DNA of 64,000 nucleotides, taken from positions 9,161,852-9,225,851 of the forward strand of contig OX637350.1 in the NCBI GenBank assembly GCA_951799405.1, in the 5' to 3' direction. The notes below the pieces were generated by a model. That model ran no database searches. It was not told where the DNA came from and was given only the letters and a program-made list of their open reading frames with translations. This DNA is from Agapetus fuscipes (Eukaryota > Arthropoda > Insecta > Trichoptera > Glossosomatidae). Within the stretch, counting starts at the first letter, position 1. The number at the start of each line of letters is the position of its first letter. The translations under genes and the position numbers were made by a program. Below, piece after piece: positions 9,573 to 20,349 of this stretch.

Positions 9573-12500
9573 AATGTAATGAACGATTACAAAGTTCATG
9601 CCTCTACAATCAATAAAATTATGTTATTTCGGTTTAAATAAACATAAAACATTCAATGAGATTCTATAATACTTCAATCAAACCTAATTGTTTTCATTTT
9701 TAATGATTTTTCTCTTTCCTTTATTTCATAACATTTTTTCTTTAAAACCACTCAACCATTTATTCAATAAAAAAATGTTAAGAAAGGTCTTTTGAAGTGA
9801 TTAATTTTAAAAGCGCGTAGTCTGCATTTATCTCATCTGCCTTTCACTCTCTAAGGACCCCCTTGACTAGGTCCTTCAGAGTTAAACACAAAACAATTTC
9901 AGCTTGTAAATTAAAAATAACGATGTTAATTTGAGCCCCTACAGTTGCTTCTGTCTGGCGCTTTCAATTGACTTCATTTTGCCGTGTAATTATTCCTATT
10001 ATAAGTTAATCGGGAAGCATCCCGGGCAAAAAGAGGCGAGGTCTATAGTATGACTTGGTATTGTTTGTTGTTTCATTCGTAAGCCAGCTCAGTTTTTGAT
10101 GTTAAAGATTTTAAAATATACTTTAAGCTAATGGAAAAAAAATTAAACTTACTTTGTTGACTGATTACGATTAGCATATGGGCTTAAAATGCCTTTAAAT
10201 TATTGTGTTGAGAGAGATGTTTGCTTCTGCCAAACCACTGTCTTGGGTTTTTCAACCAAGATGTTCCATGGAGTTTGTAGTCCACAAATCTTGACTTTTA
10301 ATAGTGAATATTTCTTATGTCTCATTATATGGACGTAATAAGCCATTTTTTACCATTGACAAACATCAGGAGTTGTACTCGGGTATTTTTTACGAGATAA
10401 AAACCGTGACATATTTGGGGCCAATGGTGCAACCACATTTCAAAGCCAGTGATTTAAATCTCGAGGTACTAGGTTAGTGTCCCTCTTCCATGCCGGAGGG
10501 TACAAAAAGGAAAAATGTAGCATCTGAAATTGGCAGACACACCTTACAGAAAACGTTGCTTTTAGCTTTTAAAGCTCAAATGGGTCTTGAGTTTCTAAAA
10601 CTCTGTTAGGCGCTATGATCATTCGTTTTGTGTGTTAATCGCGAGTCGTCCCGAGCAAAAAGCTGGCTATTTTGTTGTGTGTATAATCGTCCCAGGAATG
10701 TTTGCGGGTCAGAGTTATTTTGTCCCGGAATCCTATTGTCTTTATCGGGACAATTGCTGTCAGAAACTAAGTCACACATAAGTAATGCCGGTTGATTTAT
10801 TACAATTTGTATTATTCCTGTATGACTGTGCCTCTCTCTGTCATGTGTGCTTACTTTGGGGCCCCCTTTTGTACAAATATTAACTGTGGAATCACATTAT
10901 ACTCTACAATGTGGAATTAGAGGCATTTTAATTACAATTATTATTATCCTAACCCTTTGAGGCTTAAAATTAAACTTTTGCCCCATTTCTCCTACATGTG
11001 ATCAAAAACAAAGTCTGCTAAAAGATTGTAAGACAAAACTAATGGAGAGTGATATTGAGGCACTTTTAAAGAAAAAACGGCACTTTTCCTTTTTGTTTTC
11101 TTTAATTATTTTACAAAGATTACAGAAACTTGTTTACTTGCTAGATACCTGTAATTCATTTTTTACTTCAAATATATATTTTTTTCTATTTTACAAGGAA
11201 AACAGAGAGTTTCAAAAGGTTTTTCAAAACCCTTAACTTTCAAATACATTTTTGTTTAACTACGTTCGATTCGAAGAAATATCTGTTATTCTTTCTCAGT
11301 AGGGATGGCCATTTTGATGAATATTTTAAATGTTAATTTTCTTTTTTTAACTATTTATTTCATCATAACCAGCTACAAATAATATTGATCTGAATTAATT
11401 ACTATTTAACGGACTACAGAAAAAATGAGATCGCTTTTCAACTTACCGACTGGACTCTCTTCATTCCAAAAGGAGTCGTCAAGCGTGTAGTCGGCCTCTG
11501 GAACAACCAAAGTAATCAACTGAACACATTGTTATTTCAGCAGGATGATTTTGATGACGTGATGATGATATTGATGAAAAAATGATGACGTAATGATAAA
11601 TATGATGAAACAAAATTATGACCTGATGACTTATGATGTACTACGATAATAATAGGAATAAGATTTTTCAGAATCGATGAAACAAAATTAATAGTAAAAT
11701 GTTAAAGTGATGGAATCTACACATTTGAAATTTGTCTTGACGTCACGAATCTAAATGACTAGGATCTTTAGCAACCAAAATATAAATGCGGAATAAAACT
11801 GTGTTGCTAACCACGTATGTAGGTAAGCAGACCGGTGATATGACATCACATTTTTTCGCCGGCTTTTTTGTTTCGACTCCATTAAAAGAACGCTTATTAT
11901 AAAAAATACGTTTTGTACATTTATTAGTAGGTATTTATTATTAAATTTATTAGTCGGTATCTACAATATATTAGGTAAAGTCATCATAAATATCTATTCC
12001 GGAAAAAATAATCCTTATTTTTGATAACAGATTCTTATGAGAAGGACCGTGTCCTATCGGGAGTTATTTTATTTGCTGACGTTTCATTTCCAAAAGCAGG
12101 AAGCATTTTCAAAGCTGCTTATGGAAACGATACGGTTGTTTTTGTGCCACTTTTTGTGGCTGTAAACGATGTCATTTTTTTTCCGAATTATTTTCTTCAC
12201 GATGATAAAATTTCGTTTCAAATTTCTCATCGTTGGTTTGTTCGTTGTTTGTGAAGCAAACACAAAATTCATTTAATCTGTGACAGAAGATGATGCATCG
12301 GTAAAATATTGGCTAATTATAATGGCGAGAGTATTCGGTGATCCCCTTTTCCAAAAAACAAGGTCTGTTTTCGTTCACAGCATCGATCATCTTCTTTGAA
12401 AACAGCTTCCAACCCAAAAGAAAAACTAATTAATTATTTTTATTTATTTTCAATGAAAGTAATTCCCTGAACTCTAATAAGTTTTGAATAAAATATAGAT

Positions 12501-13257
12501 TAATGAAACAACGTAATGATTAAACTATTTATTGGAGGATAAAATATATTCTATATTTAGTATCAGTGTTTCACAGGTACATTTATTATTTTTTACACTC
12601 GATGCACATTCAAAATATACATAACGTGTATGTAATTATATTCATATTCAATTATAGAAACATTTCAATAATTTTGAGTTAAATTATTCAAAAATAAATT
12701 TAAATATTTTGTTTCCTACAATAACAATTACTGTCCCATAGAAGTGGATTAATTTCTGCTCCAACCTCTTTTCTTTTAATTAGAGGCCATTACTGATCTC
12801 TTTTTTGGGCGGGAATAAATTTTAAACGTAGCTCGTAGACAGGAGGGAAAATATCTTGCCGCGTTTTTTTTGTTGTTGTTGCTTTTTATCGCAGATTAAC
12901 GGTTTAAATAAACACTTAACGTTATCTTGATGTAGACTGAAATTATGGCCTTTTTATCGCTGCCGGCCATTATAACAAAAAAATGTCTTACTTTATCTTC
13001 AATTATGCAGAATTTATCTTTAAAAAGATTTCGAGCCGGATCATTAAATAAATATTAATTGAAGTGTAGGTAATACCTGCGAGTGATTTTAACTATCAAC
13101 ATTTATAAAAATCAAGAACCAATATAATTTTATTTTACTTTTCTAATTTGTAAATGAAGATTTTATGTCTTCTTCAGCTTTCTTTTTAAGAACCAATGGG
13201 CGATGGATCTGTTTGTTCCGCGTCTTTAGAAGGACAAAATTTGAACGCAACTACTTG
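9573..13257. other. Long unique AT-rich stretch, no gene recognised
   Basis: A GC-richer part at about 9840-10920 holds two related segments: TTAATCGGGAAGCATCCCGG followed by GCAAAAAG at about 10008, and TTAATCGCGAGTCGTCCCGA followed by GCAAAAAG at about 10637. It also has a GGGGCCCCC block near 10860. At 11540-11640 there is a degenerate (GATGA) microsatellite. The frames at 11042-11236 and 12021-12254 are not recognisable proteins. Confidence 0.45.
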
Positions 13258-13591
13258 GTCCGGTCGATAGCTCAGGTGGTAGAGTGCTTGCATTCCATGC
13301 CGAAAGCTCGGGTTCGAATCCCACCGAGGGTGTCAGAAATGATTTCCCATTTCGGTGTTTATTTCAAACCCCAAAATAAAATACCGGCAAGGTTTACTCA
13401 GCCTTCACAAGAAATGAGTACCAGCACTCTCGGGAGCTGGGAAACCTCCACTTCAATTGAAGTGGTTGGCGTAAGGCCGACCTCCTTACCTGTAAAAATA
13501 AATAGGTTCAACTCGCCACATGCGACCCCTTCGGGGATAACGCGGCAAGAAGTTACACTATATGTGTAGCTTAGTTGCGTTGCGTTTTTTT
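13258..13591 (+). mobile_element. SINE-1, full length
   Basis: This is the best plus-strand copy. GTCCGGTCGATAGCTCAGGT is the A-box region and GGGTTCGAATCCCACC the B box, followed by the body and GTGTAGCTTAGTTGCGTTGC as tail. A 134-codon frame over it (13165-13569) is an artefact of the repeat. It is joined tail to tail with an inverted SINE-1 copy. Confidence 0.9.
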
Positions 13592-13852
13592 TACACAACT
13601 AAGCTTCATATATAGTGTAACTTCTTGCCTGCGTTATCCTCGACGGGGTCGCATCGCATGTGGTGATTCGCGACCTATTTATTTTACGGGTGAGGGGGCC
13701 GGACTCACACCAACCCCCTTTAGTCGAAATGGGGGTTTCGGGCGGGGCGGTTCTCATTTCTTGTGAAGGCTGAGTACACATTGGGATTGAAATCGAACCT
13801 TGCTCTCGGCATAGAATGGAAGCATTCTACCAACTGAGATATCGACCGGACT
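13592..13852 (-). mobile_element. SINE-1, inverted partner with internal deletion
   Basis: From ACACAACTAAGCTTCATATA to GATATCGACCGGACT on the minus strand. The part around the family's AAATAAACACCGAAA block is deleted. It is more diverged than its neighbour, so the pair arose from two insertions rather than a recent inverted duplication. Confidence 0.82.
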
Positions 13853-13855
13853 TTT

Positions 13856-13955
13856 TACGAGCTTGGTCGTCGCTTCAAGGCGCCAATTCTCAAGCAGGAC
13901 CCAGTTGCTGTAAGGCTGAATGGACCTTTTGATGACCGGTTTTTGGTGAAAAAAT
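13856..13955 (-). mobile_element. SINE-2 body fragment
   Basis: GAGCTTGGTCGTCGCTTCAA, GACCCAGTTGCTGTAAGGCTG and GATGACCGGTTTTTGG match the SINE-2 body on the minus strand. Head and tail are absent. Confidence 0.75.
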
Positions 13956-15571
13956 GAAGAATTTAAAACATGGTACAACAAAAGTATTCTTTTTAAATCT
14001 TTTTTTCATGTTTGGAACAGACAGAATTATGAGATTTTTCTTGAATATTTTCGCTTGCCAATATTTATATAAGATGCGCCCTGACGGGCTTTGCCTGTAA
14101 CAATTTATTATTCAATGAATGGAAAGATCTAGAGCTGGTATGACGTCACACCGTATCTTCTTTCTACGGACAGAGAATTCTAGATTGATTTATGATAAGT
14201 TATTGGCGCCAGTACATCCTATATGCAGCTGAAAAAGTACCTAGATATTCCATGTTTTATAATGCGCAAATTAAACTTTAATTGATGTTTTCTGACATTT
14301 TCATTTTTTTATTAGTTTTTAAAGCTTTATTTATTAGATTTGTGTGAATCACGCCTCAAGAGCGTTTGCTATACGCGTTTGTGGTTTCTGCAAGTATTTC
14401 ATGCGAGCTTACTTGCCACTAATCGGTGCACAATTTTCACACAATAAGTAATTGTTACAAGGCTAGAATGAATTTCTTCTATACATTTTCAAAGATAAAG
14501 GGCAGGGTTAATAACGCGTCTAATAAGAAAAAAAAATTCTAACCTGCGAGTCTAGAGAAAAGGTTCAGAAAGAGATGACCAAGCCTTTTTTAGTGGCACG
14601 GCATTCCCAAAAACTTTAGTTGTATTGATTAATTCAACTTTATTTTCATTTTTTGCACAACAAACATTTCTGAAGCTGTACAAATGAATAACTTTGGCAA
14701 CAACAAATTTCTCAGGTGTGTAATCATTACTAGTAGATCGTTGTGAGTGTGATGCGTACGAAAAAGCAAAAACAGCAACTCGAGCACACACCTTACCTAC
14801 TAATGCATTGGTAATCGACTCACCTGAACCAAGCTTTAAATGAAATGTACACTCCTTTTTCCTCATGTTTTAGATCAATGATCTATTGTCGAACGGGAAT
14901 TTTTGTCTTGGAAATTAAAGCACTAGCAATCTCTCCATCTCTTTAGCGGGCTTTCTTGAAAGCAATATTCTACAGGTAAACTATGAGCAGGTACAGCAGA
15001 GATTCTCTAAATGTCCATTCAACTCGTATTTACATAGCTCCATTAGTACTGACGTCTCTTGCTGCTCTAATACACATGCCTGCTTATATTTGATTGCTCA
15101 GAGCAACTTTGATTATAGATATCTATTTGGTCTACATACTTGTGTGTATACTGTTATACTGTACTGTTATAGGATAATAAAGCAGGAATGTGAAACGCGT
15201 GGCCCGGGGGTCCACCCCGGAATGTCAATAAATTGGCTGCGGTCCCTAATACCTTGTAACTTAATATAACTACATCGGGAAATGTTTCGGTATTCATCTT
15301 GGTTTGCGTGGAAAAAATACCAAGACATTCTTCTTTTTTCCAGAAATACTAACCGATGAAGATTTATTATTCCCTCTTTAAGAAGACATTTCTTACTTAT
15401 TTTATGTTTCAAAATAGTTTTGCGAAATTTTCTTTGAATATTTTATCCCAAAATCGTTGATTTTTTTTTCAATAAATTGTTAAAATGAAATGCTATTTCC
15501 ATCCAGCTATTTTTGACTGGTAAGAAACAGGTTTTTATTCAATTATTTATTAATTAATTAATTAATTTTAA
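13956..15571. other. AT-rich DNA with a short family B match
   Basis: TTTGTGTGAATCACGCCTCAAG at about 14339 matches the dispersed family B motif. A 104-codon minus-strand frame (14552-14866) is not recognisable. A TAAT-rich tract lies at 15540-15571. Confidence 0.4.
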
Positions 15572-15784
15572 TTATTATATTTTTTAGTGTTAATCTATTT
15601 AAACAGTGAAACTCCATTTTTAATTATTTAAAAATTCAAATGGATAAAACACAGTTTTAATTCGCTTATTTTTTTTTTCATTTCTTTTCATTCTGCTCAT
15701 GAAGATGCCTCATTAGGCGAAAATGTTCGAGCATAAAAAAAAAGATAAAATTAAAACTATGTTATATCCATTTGAATTTTTATA
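15572..15784 (+). mobile_element. Family H element with hammerhead-like motif
   Basis: A leader (TTTAGTGTTAATC, AACAGTGAAACTCC) is followed by an inverted-repeat arm (TTCAAATGGATAAAACACAG), a T-rich spacer, the ribozyme-like motif (15694-15733), and the opposite arm ending ATATCCATTTGAATTTTTA. The 13-bp sequence TAATTAATTTTAA occurs on both sides (15559-15571 and 15785-15797). It is a likely target-site duplication, though it lies in AT-rich DNA. No protein is encoded. Confidence 0.65.
15694..15733 (+). ncRNA. Hammerhead-ribozyme-like motif (one core change)
   Basis: Stem I TGCTC (15694-15698) pairs with GAGCA (15729-15733). The core reads ATGAAGA where the family standard is CUGANGA, so the first core base is changed. 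One extra T precedes stem II. Stem II GCCT/AGGC closes a CATT loop, followed by GAAA and a very short stem III ending in UC at the expected cleavage position. The extra T and tiny stem III weaken the case for activity. Confidence 0.55.
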
Positions 15785-15831
15785 TAATTAATTTTAAATA
15801 ATATTAATTCGTAAATTACTCGATGAAATGC

Positions 15832-15882
15832 CTTGACTTGTGGTTTTGTATGACGCTGACCACCTGTAAAAAAAGTAAGCCT
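15832..15882 (+). mobile_element. Family A 5' end fragment
   Basis: CCTTGACTTGTGGTTTTGTATGACGCTGACCACC is the start of a unit with the standard 5' edge. The rest is missing. Confidence 0.5.
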
Positions 15883-16297
15883 TTTATTCCAGCATATAAT
15901 TTTTTAATTCAGATAATTTAAAAATATAATAAAAGAAAACAAATGAGATAAATAAAAAACAATATTTAAATCCTTGAAACCCATGCAATTTATATTTCCA
16001 AGACAGAGGCACTCATCTCCGTAGAGCTCATTTACTCGGGTCTCGCTAGCGTGGCAGAGGGATATCTAGTAGCTACTCACGATATCCAAACATTACCGTC
16101 ATTGAAGGGGTGGGTGATATCAGCTGGTGCAAGCGCAAGGCTTTGTCCCAGGAGCTGAGGGGTGTTTTCAGAACAAACCGAGCTTCCAGCACGTGAGAGC
16201 GAACTATACTTAAAGCGTATGAAGTTAGGTAGGTAACAGTGGCGAAGGGTGAGATTTTGTGTGAGGTAACCAGCTTTAAAGTAATTCAGTAAAGTTT
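15883..16297. other. Unique sequence left of the family H insertion
   Basis: No gene is supported. An 86-codon minus-strand frame (16077-16337) runs into the H element. The last 16 bases (16282-16297) form the left copy of a direct repeat that flanks that element. Confidence 0.5.
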
Positions 16298-16408
16298 GAC
16301 TTTTTAAAGTTTGTGTATTCACACAGTGAAAATTCATTTTTATAAATAATTATAAAAAATTATAAAAAACACAGAGTTTAATTTTCACAAATTGAGTTTT
16401 TATTTCCA

Positions 16409-16448
16409 CCTCAAGTACTTTCGACTTATTCACGTCATTATCAAGAGG
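16409..16448 (-). ncRNA. Hammerhead-like motif, left arm
   Basis: This is the exact reverse complement of the motif at 16467-16506, with the same stems and the same two core differences. Confidence 0.42.
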
Positions 16449-16466
16449 ATACTCTCAATTAGGTAT

Positions 16467-16506
16467 CCTCTTGATAATGACGTGAATAAGTCGAAAGTAC
16501 TTGAGG
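16467..16506 (+). ncRNA. Hammerhead-like motif, right arm
   Basis: Stem I CCTC pairs with GAGG. The core reads TTGATAA against CUGANGA, so the first and sixth core bases differ. Stem II GAC/GTC has an 8-base loop, then GAAA, and a stem III of A-U and G-C around TA. A core with two changes is probably inactive. The stem sequences differ completely from the copies at 15.7 and 61.1 kb yet still pair. Confidence 0.45.
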
Positions 16507-16578
16507 TGGAAATAAAAACTCAATTTGTGAAAATTAAACTCTGTGTTTTTTATAATTTTTTATAATTCAGTAAAGTTT

Positions 16579-17709
16579 ATTCGCACTTCTTATGAAGCAA
16601 TGATTTAATAATATAAAATGATTTATAAAATAAATTGTTCACATCTGATTGTATTCAACATTTCGTTTAGATTGATATTAAAGCTGTAAAACACAAACAG
16701 ACATCAGTAATTAAAACCTGAATTATTTTAAAACAAGTTATTGTAGAATATTTAGAGTACAATTAAATTTACTCAACCGGTGTTACAAACATACCGGTAA
16801 CAATGTCAAGTGGTCTACAATTAACAATAATTAGGTACTTATGGTTTCGTAACTCTTTTATTGACTTCCAAAAAATTTTAGCCTCGAGCCCTGTGTGAAA
16901 CAATTACTCATCTGCAATCAGATGCAATATTACCAATATTTTGATGGTGTTTTTTGCATTGCTGACCCTCAGTTTAACCTTACCGGTAGAGCTGAGGACT
17001 GTAGAGAGGGGAAATGTTCTTACGTCAAAATTAAAATTGTTTCTGATCAAGATTTGCCATGGCTCTGCAGTGAGCTCGCAGTAAAGTTTTAAAACGGCTC
17101 TTATCAAGTTTTTTTTAATGGGAATCGTGAAAAGAATGAAGATATTGTCATATGGAGAAGGTAGAGGCGACGGTTATGGAGGAACTATGTAGCGAGTGAG
17201 GAGGTTTACTTGATTCGAAGTACAATAAATTCCAGATTACTAAAATGTTTGTTAAACAGTATTTAATACGCATGATGTACGATGTAATACTAGAAGACGA
17301 ATATGTGTTAATAGGACCGTGCGCCACTGCCTTGTAGCATGTAAGTACGTGTGACGTATGATCGCTTAGTGCTACGCTTCTGGGGTTGCGTTTTGCTGCA
17401 GCTCATCTAGAAAGGAATTCCTTATTTAGAGAGAGTTAGATCAGCGTTTTATGTGTGGACTTAGTGCGGTTTAAAGTTGAAATTCTATATGAAATAACGC
17501 AGACTTAAAGAGGTTCTCTTAAGATGTTTTTCTACTCCCATTTGGTAATTTACTAATTACAAAACGGCTAACGCAATCACAATGCCATACATTTCTACAC
17601 CCGTTGCATAATGTTACATTATGCAACCGGTAACCGTGTTAAAATGAACATGTGCGCATGCGAATTGTCAGAATTGGAACCATTTTTTAATTTCAAATGT
17701 CAACCTTGT
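16579..17709. other. AT-rich DNA with a small palindrome
   Basis: Arms GTTGCATAAT (17603-17612) and ATTATGCAAC (17618-17627) enclose GTTAC. The frames at 16895-17107 overlap on both strands and match nothing known. Confidence 0.45.
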
Positions 17710-17833
17710 ATGGGGGTATGAAGACCTGTCAATCCAAGATGGTCGCAAGCGATCAGCTGATTAGGCTTCATACAATATTAGTGATATTCGGTAGGTAGGA
17801 ATTACCGTGGTGATGAGACTTTCAGCCCTGTTC
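17710..17833 (-). mobile_element. MITE M1, one-armed copy
   Basis: On the minus strand it reads GGGCTGAAAGTCTCATCACC, then GGTAATTCCTACCTACCGAA, TCTTGGATTGACAGGTCTTC. It matches the copies at 22655-22885 and 43612-43790 but lacks the second terminal arm. Confidence 0.75.
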
Positions 17834-18030
17834 AGATGAAAATAAATGAGAATATTTTATGTGTAGAGTCAAATAAAAATTGTAAATAGTGCTAAAATTT
17901 ATCGAATTTATTTATCGGATTGCTCCAAATAAAGCTTTCCTTTTTTCAATGGAAAATAAAAGGCTTGAAAGGAAAACAATACAAAAAATTTCACCGCAAA
18001 AAATAAACAAACTCAAAAAGTTACTTGGTT

Positions 18031-18249
18031 AATAGGTGAGTATGAGGTTGATCACCTATGCTGTACAAATTTGGTTCACCTGCCAATACAACTGCAGGGC
18101 ATATGTTTATTTGAGTTTTGGGTTTGAATGTTTAAGCTTATATGCAGGATGTAAAAGCGCGACCTTATACATATGTGTCGGCTTGTGGGCATGAATTCAA
18201 TATGAAACCTAAATATAATTTATTTTTACAACTTAGGTTAGATTAGATA
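18031..18249 (+). mobile_element. Family A repeat, diverged (GATTA type)
   Basis: GTGAGTATGAGGTTGATCACC begins the copy and CAACTTAGGTTAGATTAGATA ends it. The CCCCTGTTTCAGGGAAGG block is deleted. Confidence 0.75.
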
Positions 18250-18378
18250 ATCGAAGGGAATGATAAATCACACGTTTTGACAAAGGTAAGGTTTTAATTA
18301 CTTCAAATGGACGAGTACATTATAATGACTATTATTCACTATTTTGTTAATTCTCTCATGGTCGTAGAAAAAGTATTG

Positions 18379-18500
18379 TATGCCACTGCACGTAATTAGT
18401 CTTTGTAACACTCGTGCTTTCTATTGTGCCATTCGGCTGCGCCTCATGGCACAAACTAGCACTCGTGTCAAAAAGACTATCATTACTTGGCAGTGGCATA
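18379..18500. mobile_element. Fold-back (MITE-like) element
   Basis: Arms of about 50 bp start TATGCCACTGC and end GCAGTGGCATA. They include TAGTCTTT and CACTCGTGC on the left with matching complements on the right. The apex is GTGCCATTCGGCTGCGCCTC and ATGGCAC. Both ends are TA-flanked. No coding sequence is present. Confidence 0.72.
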
Positions 18501-18656
18501 AATAACTATTTTATGTATGAACAACTTCTTAGATACGTACATGGAAAGTTGACCTCAAAAGTTATTATGTCAGCAACGCAAATTCTATTACATAAAATTG
18601 TATGTAAGACACTAGTATTAATTGTATGTCTGGCAACCATCATTGCTTTCTGTGTA

Positions 18657-18748
18657 AATCTAAATCTAAATCTAAGTTGCAAAGATAGGTATTATTTGAG
18701 ATTCATATTGAATCCATTCCCACCAGCAGACACGCATAATTTCTGTAC
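18657..18748 (-). mobile_element. Family A 3' fragment (GATTTA type)
   Basis: The AAATCT tail is followed by AAGTTGCAAAGATAGGTATT and CAGACACGCATAATTTC. The copy is truncated after about 90 bp. Confidence 0.75.
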
Positions 18749-18967
18749 TTTTTTTTTGTACATTTCTGTACAATAAATTCAACACTGATTCCAATACCGC
18801 GTTGCTTCATTTTCTCGTTATTACACAGTTTGAAGCGAATATAATTAATGCAAATCTTACTTTTTAAAGATATTGAACGAAATAACCACTTAGCCAATAT
18901 CACCTCTAACTCATAGAAGTGTGGCAAGACTTGTGACGTCTATTTTAATTTGAGTTTAATTGTTAAT

Positions 18968-19078
18968 TTAGTGCACAGTCGGCATGTGTAAGCGCAAACA
19001 TAGACGTCGTGTGTCTGCTTGTGGGCAAGCAATATGTTTATATCTTAAATGTTAATTTATCATCGCTCCTTAGATGAT
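18968..19078 (+). mobile_element. Family A 3' fragment
   Basis: CGGCATGTGTAAGCGCAAAC and GTGTCTGCTTGTGGGCAAGC are the 3' half of a unit. The tail is decayed (CCTTAGATGATGAC). Confidence 0.65.
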
Positions 19079-19785
19079 GACATTATTGATGGTGCAGTTT
19101 TTTCTCAGACTTTCAAATAATTAACTTTTGATTGAAAGCAAAGGGTTTATTTAAAATTCAGTTTAAAATCACGCAAAAATTTGTTCTGTGGTCAAATTTC
19201 AATTTACCATACGAGTACAAAAAGACAACATTTTTAATTGTTTGTATCTAGGTATCTTGTATCTATTGAAAATATATCTCAAAATAAACCTTTATTTGAA
19301 TAGAGAGCCATAAATTAGGGCTCCATCTAAAGATTGAAAAAATCTCTACGTACAAAAAAAAAACGATTATAATAATTTCAAAGGCAAAACTTTTAGGCCA
19401 ACAAAGGAGGATATTGTGTAAAAAAAAACTTAATTTATTTCACGTTTCCCTACCAATCAATCACGTTGCCGCGCTCCATACACCGGGAATACTAAATGGG
19501 AGAGCGTTCGTCAGCGCGGGGCTTGCCTATCCATCAGTGCTCGTAAAAAATGAGCCAGTAATATTATTAGAGGGAAGCCGGTTGTGCGGCGGCTTTCATG
19601 CTCTCACCTATTTACCAACGGGTTATTCAATAGAGTACGGTAAAGTGGAGTGAAGCTACATGTGGAATTAACCGATTTGGTATGAACCAACTGGAGCCAG
19701 AAGAGTGAAAAAAAGCATGCATTCGTGTAGAGAATGCTGACTTTCGAGGAGATGTAAGAAGTTTGCAAGGACAAAGATTCATGAA
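19079..19785. other. AT-rich, with a GC-richer 79-codon frame
   Basis: The plus-strand frame 19414-19653 is GC-richer than its surroundings but resembles nothing I know. Part of 19680-19785 may be eroded upstream sequence of the L2-like LINE. Confidence 0.35.
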
Positions 19786-20349
19786 CGGGTCCAGTATAAG
19801 ATAGGGTTGCTGGTCTTCAAGAGCCTGCGTGGGACCGCACCGAAATATTTAAAGGATATCAATGTTACCCCTGTTTCAGGGAAGGTCGGCAAAAGTTGTG
19901 GGGCTTATGTTCATTTGAGGTTTGGATTTTATTTGTAAGAACACATTCAGCATTTGTAAGCGCGAACTACACTTGTTGGTTTGTGGGCTTACATCTGAGA
20001 GCTTTAAATGAATATATCTTTGCAACTTAGATTATAGATTATATAGATATGATAACTCCAGCCACCACAAGCAGCAGAACAGCAACACTGCGATCAGCAG
20101 CATCATGTCGCAGTCGGATAGAGTTTCCAAGAAGGAAAAAGAAGACCGTTTTTGGAGATCGAGCCTTCAAGGTGGCTGCTCCAACGATATGGAACGGCCT
20201 CCCAGATGACCTGTGCGAAATGGATCTGGAGAGTACTTTTAGAGAGGGGTTGAAGACCCACCTGTTTGCGCGCTCATATGAGCAAGCGCCTTTGGGATGA
20301 CCAAGAGTCATGAAAAGGCGCTATAAAAATATTGTATTATTATTATTAA
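19786..20349 (+). pseudogene. L2/CR1-like LINE 3' end, interrupted by family A
   Basis: Codons at 19786-19859 encode ERVQYKIGLLVFKSLRG-like sequence, the conserved region near the end of L2/CR1-type reverse transcriptase ORFs. The frame resumes at 20049 with FGDRAFKVAAPTIWNGLPDD, a hallmark of the same C-terminus, and stops at 20298-20300. The 3' UTR ends GGCGCTATAAAAATATTG with an ATT repeat, also typical of L2-like elements. A family A insertion (19860-20045) separates the parts. Removing it with one GATAT copy keeps the frame. Everything upstream of the C-terminus is absent. Confidence 0.85.
19860..20045 (+). mobile_element. Family A insertion in the L2-like LINE, GATAT duplication
   Basis: This 5'-truncated unit starts at CAATGTTACCCCTGTTTCAG and ends in a GATTATAGATTATATA tail. 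GATAT stands on both sides (19855-19859 and 20046-20050), consistent with a 5-bp target-site duplication. It is one of the few copies whose insertion boundaries can be read to the base. Confidence 0.82.

Larger units (their letters stand above)
16298..16562. mobile_element. Family H element with perfect 105-bp inverted arms
   Basis: The leader (GTGTATTCACACAGTGAAAA) is followed by arm 16348-16452, a 10-bp spacer (TCTCAATTAG) and arm 16463-16567, which is its exact reverse complement by eye. Each arm carries a hammerhead-like motif, so the two point away from each other's strand. The 16-bp sequence TAATTCAGTAAAGTTT stands at 16282-16297 and again at 16563-16578, a target-site duplication typical of retroposition. 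The identity of the arms indicates a recent or converted structure. Confidence 0.78.

Noticed and set aside
13165..13569. 134-codon plus-strand frame as a gene
   Set aside because: It lies almost wholly inside SINE-1, and similar frames appear in every well-preserved SINE-1 copy.
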